Made by a program: the position numbers and the translations under genes
Assembly (NCBI GenBank): GCA_020638795.1
Contig: JACKHW010000003.1
Location: forward strand, 124,001 to 188,000
From: Planctomycetota bacterium
GTDB taxonomy: Bacteria; Planctomycetota; UBA1135; GCA-002748355
Direction: 5' to 3'
Length of the DNA: 64,000 nt
The notes under the pieces: model-generated
Databases searched by the model: none
Seen by the model: the letters and a program-made list of their open reading frames with translations, nothing else
Told to the model about the DNA's origin: nothing
Part shown: one piece after another, positions 53,258 through 62,195 of the stretch
How positions within the stretch are numbered: the stretch's first letter is position 1
How the letters are laid out: the number at the start of each line of letters is the position of its first letter

Positions 53258-54916
53258 ATGACGCTCCGCCAAGACCTCGAGAGCCTTCTCGGCCTCAACT
53301 CCGTCGACTACCGCCACGGCCTGAGCAAGGACGAACTTTTCGACGCCGCGATCGCGAACGACCGCGGCCGTATCACGAAGGACGGGCCCGACGATGCCCA
53401 GAAGGCTTGGCCGACCAAGCTCGGCAAGGATGGCCCGCTCGTCTTCTACACCGATCCATCGTGCACGGGGCGGCCCGTGCAGGACACGTTCGCCGTCGCG
53501 TGGCCGGAGGTCGAGGACGAGATCTGGTGGAAGAACGACCTCCAGAAGTACGACCCCGACGCCTACCTCGGATTGCGGAAGCGCGTTGCCGAGCACCTCA
53601 ACGCGAAGCACGCGACGCTCTACGTGCAGGACGTCTACTGCGGAGTTGATCCCGAATACGCGATCCCTTACCGCTTCGTCGGCGAGTACGCGACCCACGC
53701 GATGTTCGTGAACAACATGTTCCCGAAGCACGTCGAGGGGATCACGAATCCGGACGACAAGCGTTGGACGATGATCAATGTCCCATCGTTCCGCTGTGAT
53801 CCGGAGCGCGACGGAAGCAAATCGCAGCGCGCGGTCATCCTCGACTTCAAGAATCGCATGTGCCTCGTCGTCGGTCGCTCCGACTACTGCGGCGTCAACA
53901 AGAAGTCGATGTTCACGATCATGAACTACATGCTGCCGAAGATGGGGCATCTCTCGATGCACTGCTCGGCGAACGTCGGCGAGGACGGCGACTGTGCGAT
54001 CCTCTTCGGGCTGTCGGGCACCGGCAAGACGACGCTGTCCGCCGATCCGCATCGCCGCTTGATCGGCGACGACGAGCACGCTTGGACCGGCAACGGCGTG
54101 AGCAATCTCGAGGACGGCTGCTACGCGAAACTCATCGATCTCGACAAGGACGCAGAACCGATCATCGCCAAAGCGCTGTCGATGAAGGGCACCCTGATCG
54201 AAAACGTTCCCCCACTCGGCGGCAAGCCGATCACCGAGACGGATCCACAAGAGTTGGACTTGTCCGACGCCTCGATCACCGAGAACACGCGCTTCTCGTA
54301 TCCGCTCGACTGCAATCCCAACGTCATGCCGGGCGCCAAGGGCCCGCATCCGCAGACGATCGTGCTGTTGACCGCCGATGCGTTCGGCGTGCTGCCGCCG
54401 GTTTCCGTACTGACGCCTCGCGAGGTCATGTATCACTTCGTGATGGGTTTCACGGCGAAGCTCGCGGGCACCGAAGTCGGGGTCACCGAGCCCCAGGCAG
54501 CGTTCAGCGCTTGCTTCGGTGCACCGTTCATGGCGCAACAGCCGTCGGTCTACGCCAAGCTGCTCGCCAAGAAGATGAGCGAGTACGAGACGCGCTGCAT
54601 CCTGCTGAATACCGGCTGGGGAGGTGGCCCGTACGGCACCGGTAAGCGCATCAGCATCAAGCACACGCGCGCGCTGCTCGACGCGGCGCTGCGAGGAGAT
54701 CTCGACGCCGGCAAGGTCGAGTACGAAGAGCACCCGATCTTCCATCTGCGCATGCCGACGAGCTGCCCGGACGTGCCATCCGAGATCCTCAATCCGCGCA
54801 ACACCTGGACGGACAAGGACGCCTACGATCAGGCAGCAACCAAACTGCGCGACATGTTCCGAAAGCACTTCGAAGCGCGCGGTTTCGACAAGCTCGGTAT
54901 CGAGCCGGTGATGTGA
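53258..54916 (+). CDS. pckA: Phosphoenolpyruvate carboxykinase (ATP)
   Basis: 552 residues. ATG 53258 starts the recognisable fold. Features of the ATP-dependent enzyme are RSDYCGVNKKSMFTIMNYMLP, kinase-1 loop FGLSGTGKTTLSADPHR with the following LIGDDEHAW, NLEDGCYAK, ENTRFSYPLD and TGWGGGPYGTGKRISI. It converts oxaloacetate and ATP to phosphoenolpyruvate, CO2 and ADP in gluconeogenesis. Its stop overlaps the GTG start of a MoxR ATPase gene (ATGTGA), an unexpected operon partner. Confidence 0.94.
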   Translation: MTLRQDLESLLGLNSVDYRHGLSKDELFDAAIANDRGRITKDGPDDAQKAWPTKLGKDGPLVFYTDPSCTGRPVQDTFAVAWPEVEDEIWWKNDLQKYDPDAYLGLRKRVAEHLNAKHATLYVQDVYCGVDPEYAIPYRFVGEYATHAMFVNNMFPKHVEGITNPDDKRWTMINVPSFRCDPERDGSKSQRAVILDFKNRMCLVVGRSDYCGVNKKSMFTIMNYMLPKMGHLSMHCSANVGEDGDCAILFGLSGTGKTTLSADPHRRLIGDDEHAWTGNGVSNLEDGCYAKLIDLDKDAEPIIAKALSMKGTLIENVPPLGGKPITETDPQELDLSDASITENTRFSYPLDCNPNVMPGAKGPHPQTIVLLTADAFGVLPPVSVLTPREVMYHFVMGFTAKLAGTEVGVTEPQAAFSACFGAPFMAQQPSVYAKLLAKKMSEYETRCILLNTGWGGGPYGTGKRISIKHTRALLDAALRGDLDAGKVEYEEHPIFHLRMPTSCPDVPSEILNPRNTWTDKDAYDQAATKLRDMFRKHFEARGFDKLGIEPVM

Positions 54917-55851
54917 GCGGACCGCTCGACGCGAGCGGACTCGCACGAAGTTTGATCGAACGCCTGTCGACGGTTCTGATCGGCAAGCGCGATGTGATCG
55001 AACTCGCGATCACCGCGCTGTTCGCCGAAGGACACCTCTTGATCGAGGACGTCCCCGGCGTTGGCAAGACCGTGCTCGCGCGATCGATCGCACGCGCGCT
55101 GGGACTCGATTTCCAGCGAGTTCAGTGCACGTCCGACTTGTTGCCTGCGGACCTCGTCGGCGCGGAAGTCTGGGATCCTTCGACAGGACAGATCGGGCTG
55201 CGCGAGGGGCCGGTGTTCACCAACGTCCTCCTCGCGGACGAACTCAACCGCATGCCTCCGCGCACGCAGTCCGCGTTGCTCGAGTGCATGGCCGAGCGTG
55301 CGGTGACGATCGGACGTGAGCGCCGTGAACTCGAGAAGCCGTTCTTCGTGATCGCGACGCAGAATCCGGCTAGCACCGCAGGCACGTATCCACTTCCCGA
55401 AAACCAGCTCGATCGCTTCTTGATGCGCATCTCGATCGGGCATCCGGACGTCGACGCCGAACGTGAAGCGGTCCGTCGCGAGGACGGCCACGCGCGCATC
55501 GACACGATCGAACCGATTGGCGAACCGTCGCTCCTGCGCTCGATCGGGGAGAGCGTGCGCGCCGTGCGCCTCGAAGACGAACTGCTCGCGTGGATCGTCG
55601 ATTTCGCGCGCAGAACACGCGAAGAGCCGGACTTCGAAAGCGGTCTCTCGACACGTGGAGCCCAGGCGTACCACCGTGCGGCACGCGCGTTGGCGCTCGT
55701 TCGTGGACGTGACTACGTCGTGCCCGACGACCTCGACGTCCTGTTGCCCTACGTCTGCGGGCACCGGGTGCACTGCCGCGTACCTGGCAAGAACCCTGGT
55801 CCACGACTCGAGGAACTGCGCGAGGCCGACCCACCGACGGTCCTTCGCTGA
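54913..55851 (+). CDS. MoxR family AAA+ ATPase
   Basis: 312 residues. Walker A EDVPGVGKTVLARSIA, Walker B NVLLADELNRMPPRTQSALLECM, sensor 1 FFVIATQNPASTAGTYPLPENQLDRFLM and a C-terminal lid (GLSTRGAQAYHRAARALALVRGRDYVVPDDL) are all typical. MoxR proteins are chaperone-like ATPases that work with DUF58 and VWA proteins, often in metal-cofactor insertion or envelope assembly. The next genes (DUF58, transglutaminase) make the usual MoxR operon, though no VWA gene is present. GTG 54913 overlaps the pckA stop. Confidence 0.92.
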   Translation: MSGPLDASGLARSLIERLSTVLIGKRDVIELAITALFAEGHLLIEDVPGVGKTVLARSIARALGLDFQRVQCTSDLLPADLVGAEVWDPSTGQIGLREGPVFTNVLLADELNRMPPRTQSALLECMAERAVTIGRERRELEKPFFVIATQNPASTAGTYPLPENQLDRFLMRISIGHPDVDAEREAVRREDGHARIDTIEPIGEPSLLRSIGESVRAVRLEDELLAWIVDFARRTREEPDFESGLSTRGAQAYHRAARALALVRGRDYVVPDDLDVLLPYVCGHRVHCRVPGKNPGPRLEELREADPPTVLR

Positions 55852-55902
55852 TTCGCGCGCGGGCCGCTTGCAAAAGCCGGATTTTCGTCCAGCATCGAAG
55901 TG

Positions 55903-57000
55903 ATGCGGCCGACCGTGCGCGGAATCGCGATCCTCGTCCTGGCGCTTCTCGCGTTCGTGGCGAGCCTGCCCGCCGAAGGCATGGCACTCCGAATGATCTC
56001 GGCCCTGCTCATCGCCGTGGTCGCCGTCGATCTGCTGTTCGCGCCGCGAGGGCTCGAAGCGCTGCGGCTCCGCGTCGGGCCGCGCGCCACGATCGCCGGA
56101 CGTCGTTTCGTCGAGGACGTGCTCGTCGAACTCGACCCGACCCGTCCTCCGCCTCGCGTCTCCGTCACGATCACCGAACCCGCCTCCCGCAGTGCGGGAA
56201 GCGCCGTCGTTCTGGACATCGACGAACGCGGCGCACGAGCCCGGGCGTTGCTCGATGCACGCATCAAAGAACGCGGGCACTGGACAGAACGGCGGTTCAG
56301 CGTCGAAGCGTTGTCCGTGTTCGGCACGATCGTGACCCGGCGTGACGTCGTCGTGCCCGGCGATGTCGTCATCGAACCTGCCCGACTCGCGATCGACGAT
56401 GCGCTCGTTCGCAGCTTCGAGAGTCTGTGGATGGACGAGATCCGCTTGACGACCCAGCGGCGTGGAACGGAGTTCTGGACCCTTCGCGAACTCGAACCAC
56501 TCGGCGACTTGCGACACGTGCACGCGCTTCGGAGTGCGACGGCGCAACGACTCTTGGCGCGCGACATGCGCGGCACCGAAGCCACCAACATCGAACTCGT
56601 TCTCGACCTGCGCGCCGGCAACGACACGATGACCCAGCATGCGCGATTCGAACTCGCTCTTCGATTTGCGGCAAGCTGTGCGGATCGCGCGGATCGGCCC
56701 GAACTCGATCTCGCGGCCACGATCATCGGCCACGGCCGCCTCGACCGCTACGATCTCGAGGATGCGCAGGCGCGAAGCCTGTTCTTGCATGCACTGGCCG
56801 ATGCGAGCCCGATGCCGGTCGTCCCTCTCGACGAAGCCGTGCTCGCGCATTTCGAACGGAAGTGGCGCGCACGCTTCGTGCTGATCGAAGCCGGCGTCGA
56901 GGACCGAGAGCTCGTGCGACGCATCGGAGATCCGCTGCGGCCGCTGCACGTACGCGCATCCAAGCCACGTGGGCACGTCCGGAGCATCGTCGATCCATGA
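55903..57000 (+). CDS. DUF58 domain-containing membrane protein
   Basis: 365 residues from ATG 55903 (a GTG directly before it is also possible). Two N-terminal transmembrane segments (about residues 6-25 and 27-45) precede a soluble part with the DUF58 region GTEFWTLRELEPLGDLRHVHALRSATAQRLLARDMRG, close to the family's motif of a conserved arginine-rich block, and a VWA-like ELVLDLRAG strand. The family is a partner of MoxR ATPases; its biochemical role is not settled. It overlaps the transglutaminase gene by 4 bases (ATGA). Confidence 0.85.
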   Translation: MRPTVRGIAILVLALLAFVASLPAEGMALRMISALLIAVVAVDLLFAPRGLEALRLRVGPRATIAGRRFVEDVLVELDPTRPPPRVSVTITEPASRSAGSAVVLDIDERGARARALLDARIKERGHWTERRFSVEALSVFGTIVTRRDVVVPGDVVIEPARLAIDDALVRSFESLWMDEIRLTTQRRGTEFWTLRELEPLGDLRHVHALRSATAQRLLARDMRGTEATNIELVLDLRAGNDTMTQHARFELALRFAASCADRADRPELDLAATIIGHGRLDRYDLEDAQARSLFLHALADASPMPVVPLDEAVLAHFERKWRARFVLIEAGVEDRELVRRIGDPLRPLHVRASKPRGHVRSIVDP

Positions 57001-59096
57001 CCGACATCCATCCAGGCAGCCGCGCCTACGATTCCGTACTCGTGCGGCGCACTACACTCGCGCTCCGTGTCTCCCTCGTGCTCACGGCACTGACCGCGAC
57101 GTCGATCCAGCCTGCGCGCTACTTGCCGCCGTCGTGGATCGTCGCGCTCGCGTTGCCGGCAACTCTCCTCGGCTGGCACTTGCCAGCGATCTCCTCACGA
57201 CTGCGCTACGCCGCGGTCTTCGTCCTCCAAGTCGTTCTCGTCAGCATCGCGACCGAGCTGAACGGAGCACCGACGGCTGTTGCAGCACTCTCGCTGCTGC
57301 TCGTACCGATCCTGTTCTACCTCGCGGTACGCGCGCGGCACCACGACGTGCTCGTCGTCGCGAGTATCACGACGTTGCTCGTCCTCACGGGCCTCTTGAT
57401 GCGCACCGATTCGATCCCGTGGGTTCACCTGATCGCGATCGTGGCGCTACTCGGCATCGCGTTGCAGATCGAACGCGATCTCCGCGTGAAGATCGGCAAG
57501 TCCATTCGAATCGCATCCACGCGCACGGCACGGAGTCGGATCGCACGCGGCTCGCTCATCACGCTGGCGCTCGCGCTGACCGCGATCGCGACGACCACGA
57601 CGTTCGATCGACTCGGGTATGCGAGCGACGATCCGCCCGAGCCGACGGAAGCCGCGGATGTCGGACGAAACGAGCGTCGGAAGCGCAAAGTGACGGGAGT
57701 CGACGAGCGGTTCTTCCTCGAGCGGCTCGATCAGAGCGACGTTCGCATGGGGAAAGAACCCTTGTGCTTCCTCGAACCCCGCGATGGCCTCCCGCTTCCC
57801 GGTGCGCTCTACCTGCGGGTCGGCGCGTTCGTGGTCCCTGGCGCTTCGGAGTGGCAACGAGTCACGGAGCGATACGTCACGGACACCGTGCACCACTTTT
57901 CGCGCAGCGACGGCGGGCGGCGAAGCGCGATCCTGACGGTTCTGGCGACCCTCGAGAGCTTCGTTCCCCTGCCTGCAGGCCTCGTCGAGATCACGGCTCC
58001 CGTTCCGGTGCAAGTCGATCGGAAGTCGGTCGTCGCGCGTCGTGAGTTCGACGGCCGGGTCTGCAAACTCGTGACAACGTTCGCGTCGCGACTCGAACTC
58101 GGCGACATCGCCGCGGATTTCGACGCCGAACTCTTGCAGTTGCCCGAGGCCTTTCGCACGCGCGCCTTCGAGAAGATGCTCGCGGACTTGCCCGAGGGAG
58201 CATCGATCGAGGCGACGCTCGCCGCGCTCCTCGAGATCTTCGACGGGAGCTTCTCCTACGTGCTCAGCGACCCGAGCGGTGTTCACGGCGTGCCGCTCCT
58301 CGACTTCTTCGAGCAGAAGAGCGGCTACTGCATGCACTTCGCGAGCGCGGCTGCCCTGCTGCTTCGTGGTCGCGGGATTCCTGCCCGCGTGGCTACGGGC
58401 CTCTACGCCGGAGCAATCGCCGAAGCGGCGCGGGAGATCGAGACCTCGGCACGGGACGCCCTACTCCTCGAACCGGGTACGTTCGATACCGACGGCGCTC
58501 TGCGTCGTGGCTTCGGCGCTCAGCACGCCCATGCTTGGGCGGAGATCCCGATGCGCGATGGATCGTGGTTCGTCGTGGACCCCACGCCTCGCGAGTACCG
58601 CGGCCTCGAATCCGCGCGCGAGCGCGAGGCCGAGAGCGAACCCATGAAGGACTCCTCGATAGGGTTCTCGTGGCGGGACATTCCGTGGACGTTCCTCTTC
58701 CTCGTCGTGGCCGTCGTCGCGCTGCGCAGCGTTTACGCACGCAGGAGGCGGCCTGTCCCGCCCGTGACCGCCGTCGCGAGCGCTCATCAGGCCGTCTTCG
58801 TCCGCATGCTCGCGTATCTCGCGGCGTGCGGTCTCGCGATCGCACCGGGCGAGAGCCTGACGCGCTTCGCGAGTCGTATCGACGAGAGCCATGACTGCAT
58901 CGAGGAAGATCGAGCGACGCTCGTCCAAGCGATCACGACGTATCTCGAGATGCGGTATGGCGGACGTGAGGCCAACGCCCAGCGGATCGCGCACTTGCAG
59001 GACGGCCTCACGAGCGCACGCGAACTCGCGCGACGTGCCGCAAGCGCCGCGACCCGCGACGATCAGATTGACTCGATGACGAAGCGATCGACGTAG
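56997..59096 (+). CDS. Transglutaminase-domain membrane protein of the MoxR operon
   Basis: 699 residues. The first 210 residues hold about seven transmembrane segments. A periplasmic transglutaminase-like domain follows with its triad: Cys445 in KSGYCMHFASA, His512 in AHAWAEI and Asp528 in WFVVDPTP. Another transmembrane segment (IPWTFLFLVVAVVAL, about residue 565) leads to a helical DUF4129-like C-terminus. This TgpA-type architecture is usual next to MoxR and DUF58. It probably cleaves or crosslinks peptide bonds in the envelope. Start overlaps the DUF58 stop. Confidence 0.9.
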   Translation: MTDIHPGSRAYDSVLVRRTTLALRVSLVLTALTATSIQPARYLPPSWIVALALPATLLGWHLPAISSRLRYAAVFVLQVVLVSIATELNGAPTAVAALSLLLVPILFYLAVRARHHDVLVVASITTLLVLTGLLMRTDSIPWVHLIAIVALLGIALQIERDLRVKIGKSIRIASTRTARSRIARGSLITLALALTAIATTTTFDRLGYASDDPPEPTEAADVGRNERRKRKVTGVDERFFLERLDQSDVRMGKEPLCFLEPRDGLPLPGALYLRVGAFVVPGASEWQRVTERYVTDTVHHFSRSDGGRRSAILTVLATLESFVPLPAGLVEITAPVPVQVDRKSVVARREFDGRVCKLVTTFASRLELGDIAADFDAELLQLPEAFRTRAFEKMLADLPEGASIEATLAALLEIFDGSFSYVLSDPSGVHGVPLLDFFEQKSGYCMHFASAAALLLRGRGIPARVATGLYAGAIAEAAREIETSARDALLLEPGTFDTDGALRRGFGAQHAHAWAEIPMRDGSWFVVDPTPREYRGLESAREREAESEPMKDSSIGFSWRDIPWTFLFLVVAVVALRSVYARRRRPVPPVTAVASAHQAVFVRMLAYLAACGLAIAPGESLTRFASRIDESHDCIEEDRATLVQAITTYLEMRYGGREANAQRIAHLQDGLTSARELARRAASAATRDDQIDSMTKRST

Positions 59097-59159
59097 AACT
59101 CGGACGTACCTGCTATCGTCTCGCGCTCGCGTCGCGAGAAACGAGCTTCGGAGCCCCTC

Positions 59160-60047
59160 ATGCGCTGGAAAGAAACCAAGAAGAGCCAGAACGTCGAAGA
59201 CCGCCGAGCCCGAGGCGGTGGATTCCCCGGCGGCAAGGCGGGCATGGGAATCGGCGGGATCCTGCTGGCGGTCGTCGCGATGTTCATGACGGGGCAGTTC
59301 GACCTCACGAGCCTGCTGAAGCTCGTGGGTGGATCCGTCGCGGCAGGCACCGGCAATACCGGTGGCGGTGGTAGTGGCTACCAATCGACCCCCGAGGACG
59401 AGGAGAGACTCGCGTTCGTCCAGCACATCCTCGGGTCGACGGAGACGATCTGGAGCGACGTCTTCCGCAAGTCGGGCAAGGTCTACAAGGAGCCGGGTCT
59501 CATCGTTTTCCACGAACGTACCGAATCGGGGTGCGGCAGCGCGCAGTCCGCGACCGGACCCTTCTACTGTCCCGCCGACAGCAAGGTGTACCTCGACCTC
59601 GACTTCTTCGAGATGCTGTCGCGACGCTTCGGCGCACCGGGAGACTTCGCGCAGGCCTATGTCATCGCGCACGAAGTCGGCCATCACATCCAGCACCTGC
59701 TCGGCTACACCGACATGGTGCACCAGAAGAAGGGTCGCGTGCCCCAAGATGTCTACAACCGCTGGTCGGTCGCACTCGAACTCCAAGCCGACTTCCTTGC
59801 CGGAGTCTGGGCGCACCACATGAACGCGAAGGAAGGCTTGCTGGAACGGGGAGATCGTGAAGAGGCGATCCGCTGCGCCATGCGCATCGGCGACGATACG
59901 CTTCAGAAAGAAGCGACCGGGACCGTGCGTCCCGAAACGTTCACGCACGGCTCGAGCAAGCAGCGCGCCGAGTGGTTCCTCAAGGGATTCGAGACCGGCG
60001 ACTTCAATCAGGGCGACACGTTCGGCGCGCTCGGTCTCACGCGCTGA
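59160..60047 (+). CDS. Neutral zinc metallopeptidase (YpfJ/KPN_02809 family)
   Basis: 295 residues, the usual length. MRWKETKKSQNVEDRR and a glycine-rich stretch lead to one transmembrane segment (MGIGGILLAVVAMFM). The catalytic region carries the zinc motif AYVIAHEVGHHIQHLLG (HEXXH) and a downstream LELQADFLAGVWAHH with a likely third ligand. The substrate is unknown. It starts 63 bases after the transglutaminase gene and its 3' end overlaps the convergent GNAT gene by 11 bases. Confidence 0.9.
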   Translation: MRWKETKKSQNVEDRRARGGGFPGGKAGMGIGGILLAVVAMFMTGQFDLTSLLKLVGGSVAAGTGNTGGGGSGYQSTPEDEERLAFVQHILGSTETIWSDVFRKSGKVYKEPGLIVFHERTESGCGSAQSATGPFYCPADSKVYLDLDFFEMLSRRFGAPGDFAQAYVIAHEVGHHIQHLLGYTDMVHQKKGRVPQDVYNRWSVALELQADFLAGVWAHHMNAKEGLLERGDREEAIRCAMRIGDDTLQKEATGTVRPETFTHGSSKQRAEWFLKGFETGDFNQGDTFGALGLTR

Positions 60048-60531
60048 TCGGCTCCGCATCGCGCGCCATCGGCACGTGCGGAATGCCGGCTTCGTCGAAG
60101 CCCTCCCCGCAAACGCGAAACCCGAAGCTCGCGTAGAACGCCTCGAGGTGCGCTTGGGCAGAGAGTTCGATTCTGCGTGCCCCGGTAGCGAGGACTTCGT
60201 CGACGACGGCCCCCACGATCCGACGCCCGTGTCCAAAGCCGCGGTGCTCGCGTAGCACGGCGAAGCGTTCCAGCTTCGCTACGCCGATATCCTTCCAACG
60301 CCACCGACCCGTGGCCGCCAGCTGACCATCGACCAACAACAGCCGGTGCTCGGCAATCGCGTCGTAGTCGTCCCACTCGATCTGCAGCGGCACGCCCTGC
60401 TCCTCCACGAACACGCGGTGCCGAATCCGGCAGCATTCCTGCCAATCGGGCCGCGAGCGAACACGGCGGAATTCCACGACCGGCTCGCCCGACGAGGATC
60501 CATGGGGCGCTTGCACATTGGCATCGTTCAT
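60037..60531 (-). CDS. GNAT family N-acetyltransferase (ElaA-like)
   Basis: 164 residues from ATG 60531. The GNAT fold shows CRIRHRVFVEEQGVP, then the acetyl-CoA loop RFAVLREHRGFGHGRRIV (RGxGxG-like) and AHLEAFYASFGFRVCGEGFDEAGIPHVPM at the end. The EEQGVP...E(W)DD(Y)D pattern is that of ElaA-type acetyltransferases. Substrate unknown, probably a small amine or peptide. It is divergent from the exported protein gene across only 22 bases and convergent on the metallopeptidase gene. Confidence 0.88.
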   Translation of the reverse strand: MNDANVQAPHGSSSGEPVVEFRRVRSRPDWQECCRIRHRVFVEEQGVPLQIEWDDYDAIAEHRLLLVDGQLAATGRWRWKDIGVAKLERFAVLREHRGFGHGRRIVGAVVDEVLATGARRIELSAQAHLEAFYASFGFRVCGEGFDEAGIPHVPMARDAEPISA

Positions 60532-60553
60532 CGCGCGGTTCATGCTGCACGAC

Positions 60554-61213
60554 ATGTTGCAACGAATCCACACCACCCGTAGTCGCTTCCTGACCTCCGC
60601 TCTGCTCGCCATCGCACTCCTCCACGTCTCGGTAACCGCCCAGGTGCGCACCAAGGACGTCGCGGAAAAAGAACTCAGCTTCGCCGAAGCCGTCGAAGCC
60701 GCGAAATCGGCCTACGAGGCCGGCAAGTTCGGCAAGGCGATGACGATGCTGCAGCAAGCAATGCAGCTCGCACGGAAAGCCATCCGCACCAAGATCCTCG
60801 CCGCGATGCCGGCCGCGCCCGAAGGTTTCGAGCGCATCGAACCCAAGAAGGAGGACGATGCGGAGGTCAATCCGTTCGGCGCGCTGGTCATGGGCGCGGT
60901 GCCGATCGAACAGAAGTACCGTGCGAAGGAGGGCCGCGGTAGTCTCGAGGTACAGACCCACATCGACTCTCCCCTCGTGAAGATGATGGCCATCGCGTTC
61001 TCGACCGCGTCGATGAATCCCAAGCTGGAGGTCATCAAGTACGGCGCGCACAAGGGGATGCTCGAAGAGCAGGGCAAAGACCGCCTGAAGCTCACGATCG
61101 TGCTCTTCGACAAGCACGCGATCACCGTCGACGCTCAGGGCATCAGCGACGAGCAGCTCTTCAAGATCTTCGATCAGAAGTTCGTCGACACGATCGCTGC
61201 GATCGTGCAGTGA
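60554..61213 (+). CDS. Small exported protein of unknown function
   Basis: 219 residues from ATG 60554 (ATG 60542 is also possible), with a signal peptide (FLTSALLAIALLHVSVTAQ). Residues 30-75 form a TPR-like helical pair (AVEAAKSAYEAGKFGKAMTMLQQAMQLARKAI). The rest is alpha/beta with a lysine-rich hinge (PKKEDDAEVNP) and a C-terminal LFKIFDQKFVDTIAAIVQ helix. I do not recognise a family or catalytic motif. It is 24 bases before the Tat-exported dioxygenase gene and probably cotranscribed. Confidence 0.65.
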   Translation: MLQRIHTTRSRFLTSALLAIALLHVSVTAQVRTKDVAEKELSFAEAVEAAKSAYEAGKFGKAMTMLQQAMQLARKAIRTKILAAMPAAPEGFERIEPKKEDDAEVNPFGALVMGAVPIEQKYRAKEGRGSLEVQTHIDSPLVKMMAIAFSTASMNPKLEVIKYGAHKGMLEEQGKDRLKLTIVLFDKHAITVDAQGISDEQLFKIFDQKFVDTIAAIVQ

Positions 61214-61237
61214 CGGGCGCACCCGGCGCAGCGAGCC

Positions 61238-62164
61238 ATGACGAGCCGACGTGACTTCCTCAGGACCCTGGCCGGCGGTGCCGCCGCCACAGTTTCGATG
61301 AGCTGCCGGCATACCGGCAGCGACGCCCCGCGAACCGACAAGACGACGATGGACGAAGCGACCCCGAACGCGAGTGCCCCCGGTGGCCGCATGCCCGTCC
61401 TGTTCGTCGGCCACGGTTCGCCGATGAACGCCATCGAGGACAATCTATGGAGCCGCGGGTTCACCGCTCTCGGCGCCGCCGTTCCGCGTCCGAAGGCGAT
61501 TCTCGCGATCTCGGCGCACTGGTTCGTTCGTGGCACCTGGCTGACCGGCAATGCGAAGCCGAAGACGATCCACGACTTCTCGGGCTTCCCGCGTGCCCTC
61601 TACGAGATCGAGTATCCGGCACCCGGGAACGTCGATCTCGCGAAGCGCGTGTGCAGCCTGCTCGGCGACGAACGCGCTGGGATCTCCGAAGACTGGGGCC
61701 TCGACCACGGAACCTGGAGCGTGCTTCGGTCGATGTACCCGCAGGCCGATGTGCCAGTCCTCCAACTGAGCATCGACCGTGGACTCGACGCCCGCGCGCA
61801 TCACGATCTCGGTCGCTCCCTGAGGGACCTTCGGAGCGAAGGCGTCCTAATCGTTGGGAGCGGTAACATCGTGCACAACCTGCGCGACGCGATCGGACGC
61901 ATGCAGACCGCATCGCCAACGACGCCGGATTGGGCCCAGCGCTTCGACGAATCGGTTCGGTCCATGCTCACGGAGCGGGACACGAAGTCGCTGCTCGGCG
62001 CGGTGCCCGGAACCGACGACGGTCGACTCTCCCATCCATCTCCTGACCATTGGTGGCCACTCGTCTACGCGTACGCGGCGACGGACGAGCACGACGGTGT
62101 GCGCTTCCCGATCGAAGGGTTCGACCTCGGTTCGTTGTCGATGCGCAGCGTGTGGTTCGGCTGA
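61238..62164 (+). CDS. Exported class III extradiol dioxygenase (DODA/YgiD-like)
   Basis: 308 residues. The N-terminus has a Tat motif (TSRRDFLRTLAGG) and then VSMSC, a possible lipobox, so it should be exported, unlike the cytoplasmic E. coli YgiD. The fold has the metal-site histidines in FVGHGSPMNAI, ISAHWF, GLDHGTWSVL and GSGNIVHNL. The family opens catechol rings such as DOPA at the 4,5 position. An exported version could act on extracellular catechols or siderophore-like compounds; this is inference. It converges on the permease gene at 62192. Confidence 0.85.
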   Translation: MTSRRDFLRTLAGGAAATVSMSCRHTGSDAPRTDKTTMDEATPNASAPGGRMPVLFVGHGSPMNAIEDNLWSRGFTALGAAVPRPKAILAISAHWFVRGTWLTGNAKPKTIHDFSGFPRALYEIEYPAPGNVDLAKRVCSLLGDERAGISEDWGLDHGTWSVLRSMYPQADVPVLQLSIDRGLDARAHHDLGRSLRDLRSEGVLIVGSGNIVHNLRDAIGRMQTASPTTPDWAQRFDESVRSMLTERDTKSLLGAVPGTDDGRLSHPSPDHWWPLVYAYAATDEHDGVRFPIEGFDLGSLSMRSVWFG

Positions 62165-62195
62165 CGGTCTCGAAGCCGCGCGGAACGCGCGTCAG
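62161..62195. terminator. Hairpin spanning both stop codons of convergent genes
   Basis: CTGACG (62161-62166) pairs with CGTCAG (62190-62195), and CGCG (62177-62180) with CGCG (62186-62189) around CGGAA. It covers the stops of the dioxygenase (62164) and the permease (62192). No T-tract is seen. Confidence 0.45.

Noticed and set aside
52532..54946. Minus-strand frame of about 800 codons opposite pckA
   Set aside because: Antisense of a textbook PEP carboxykinase; charged low-complexity translation.
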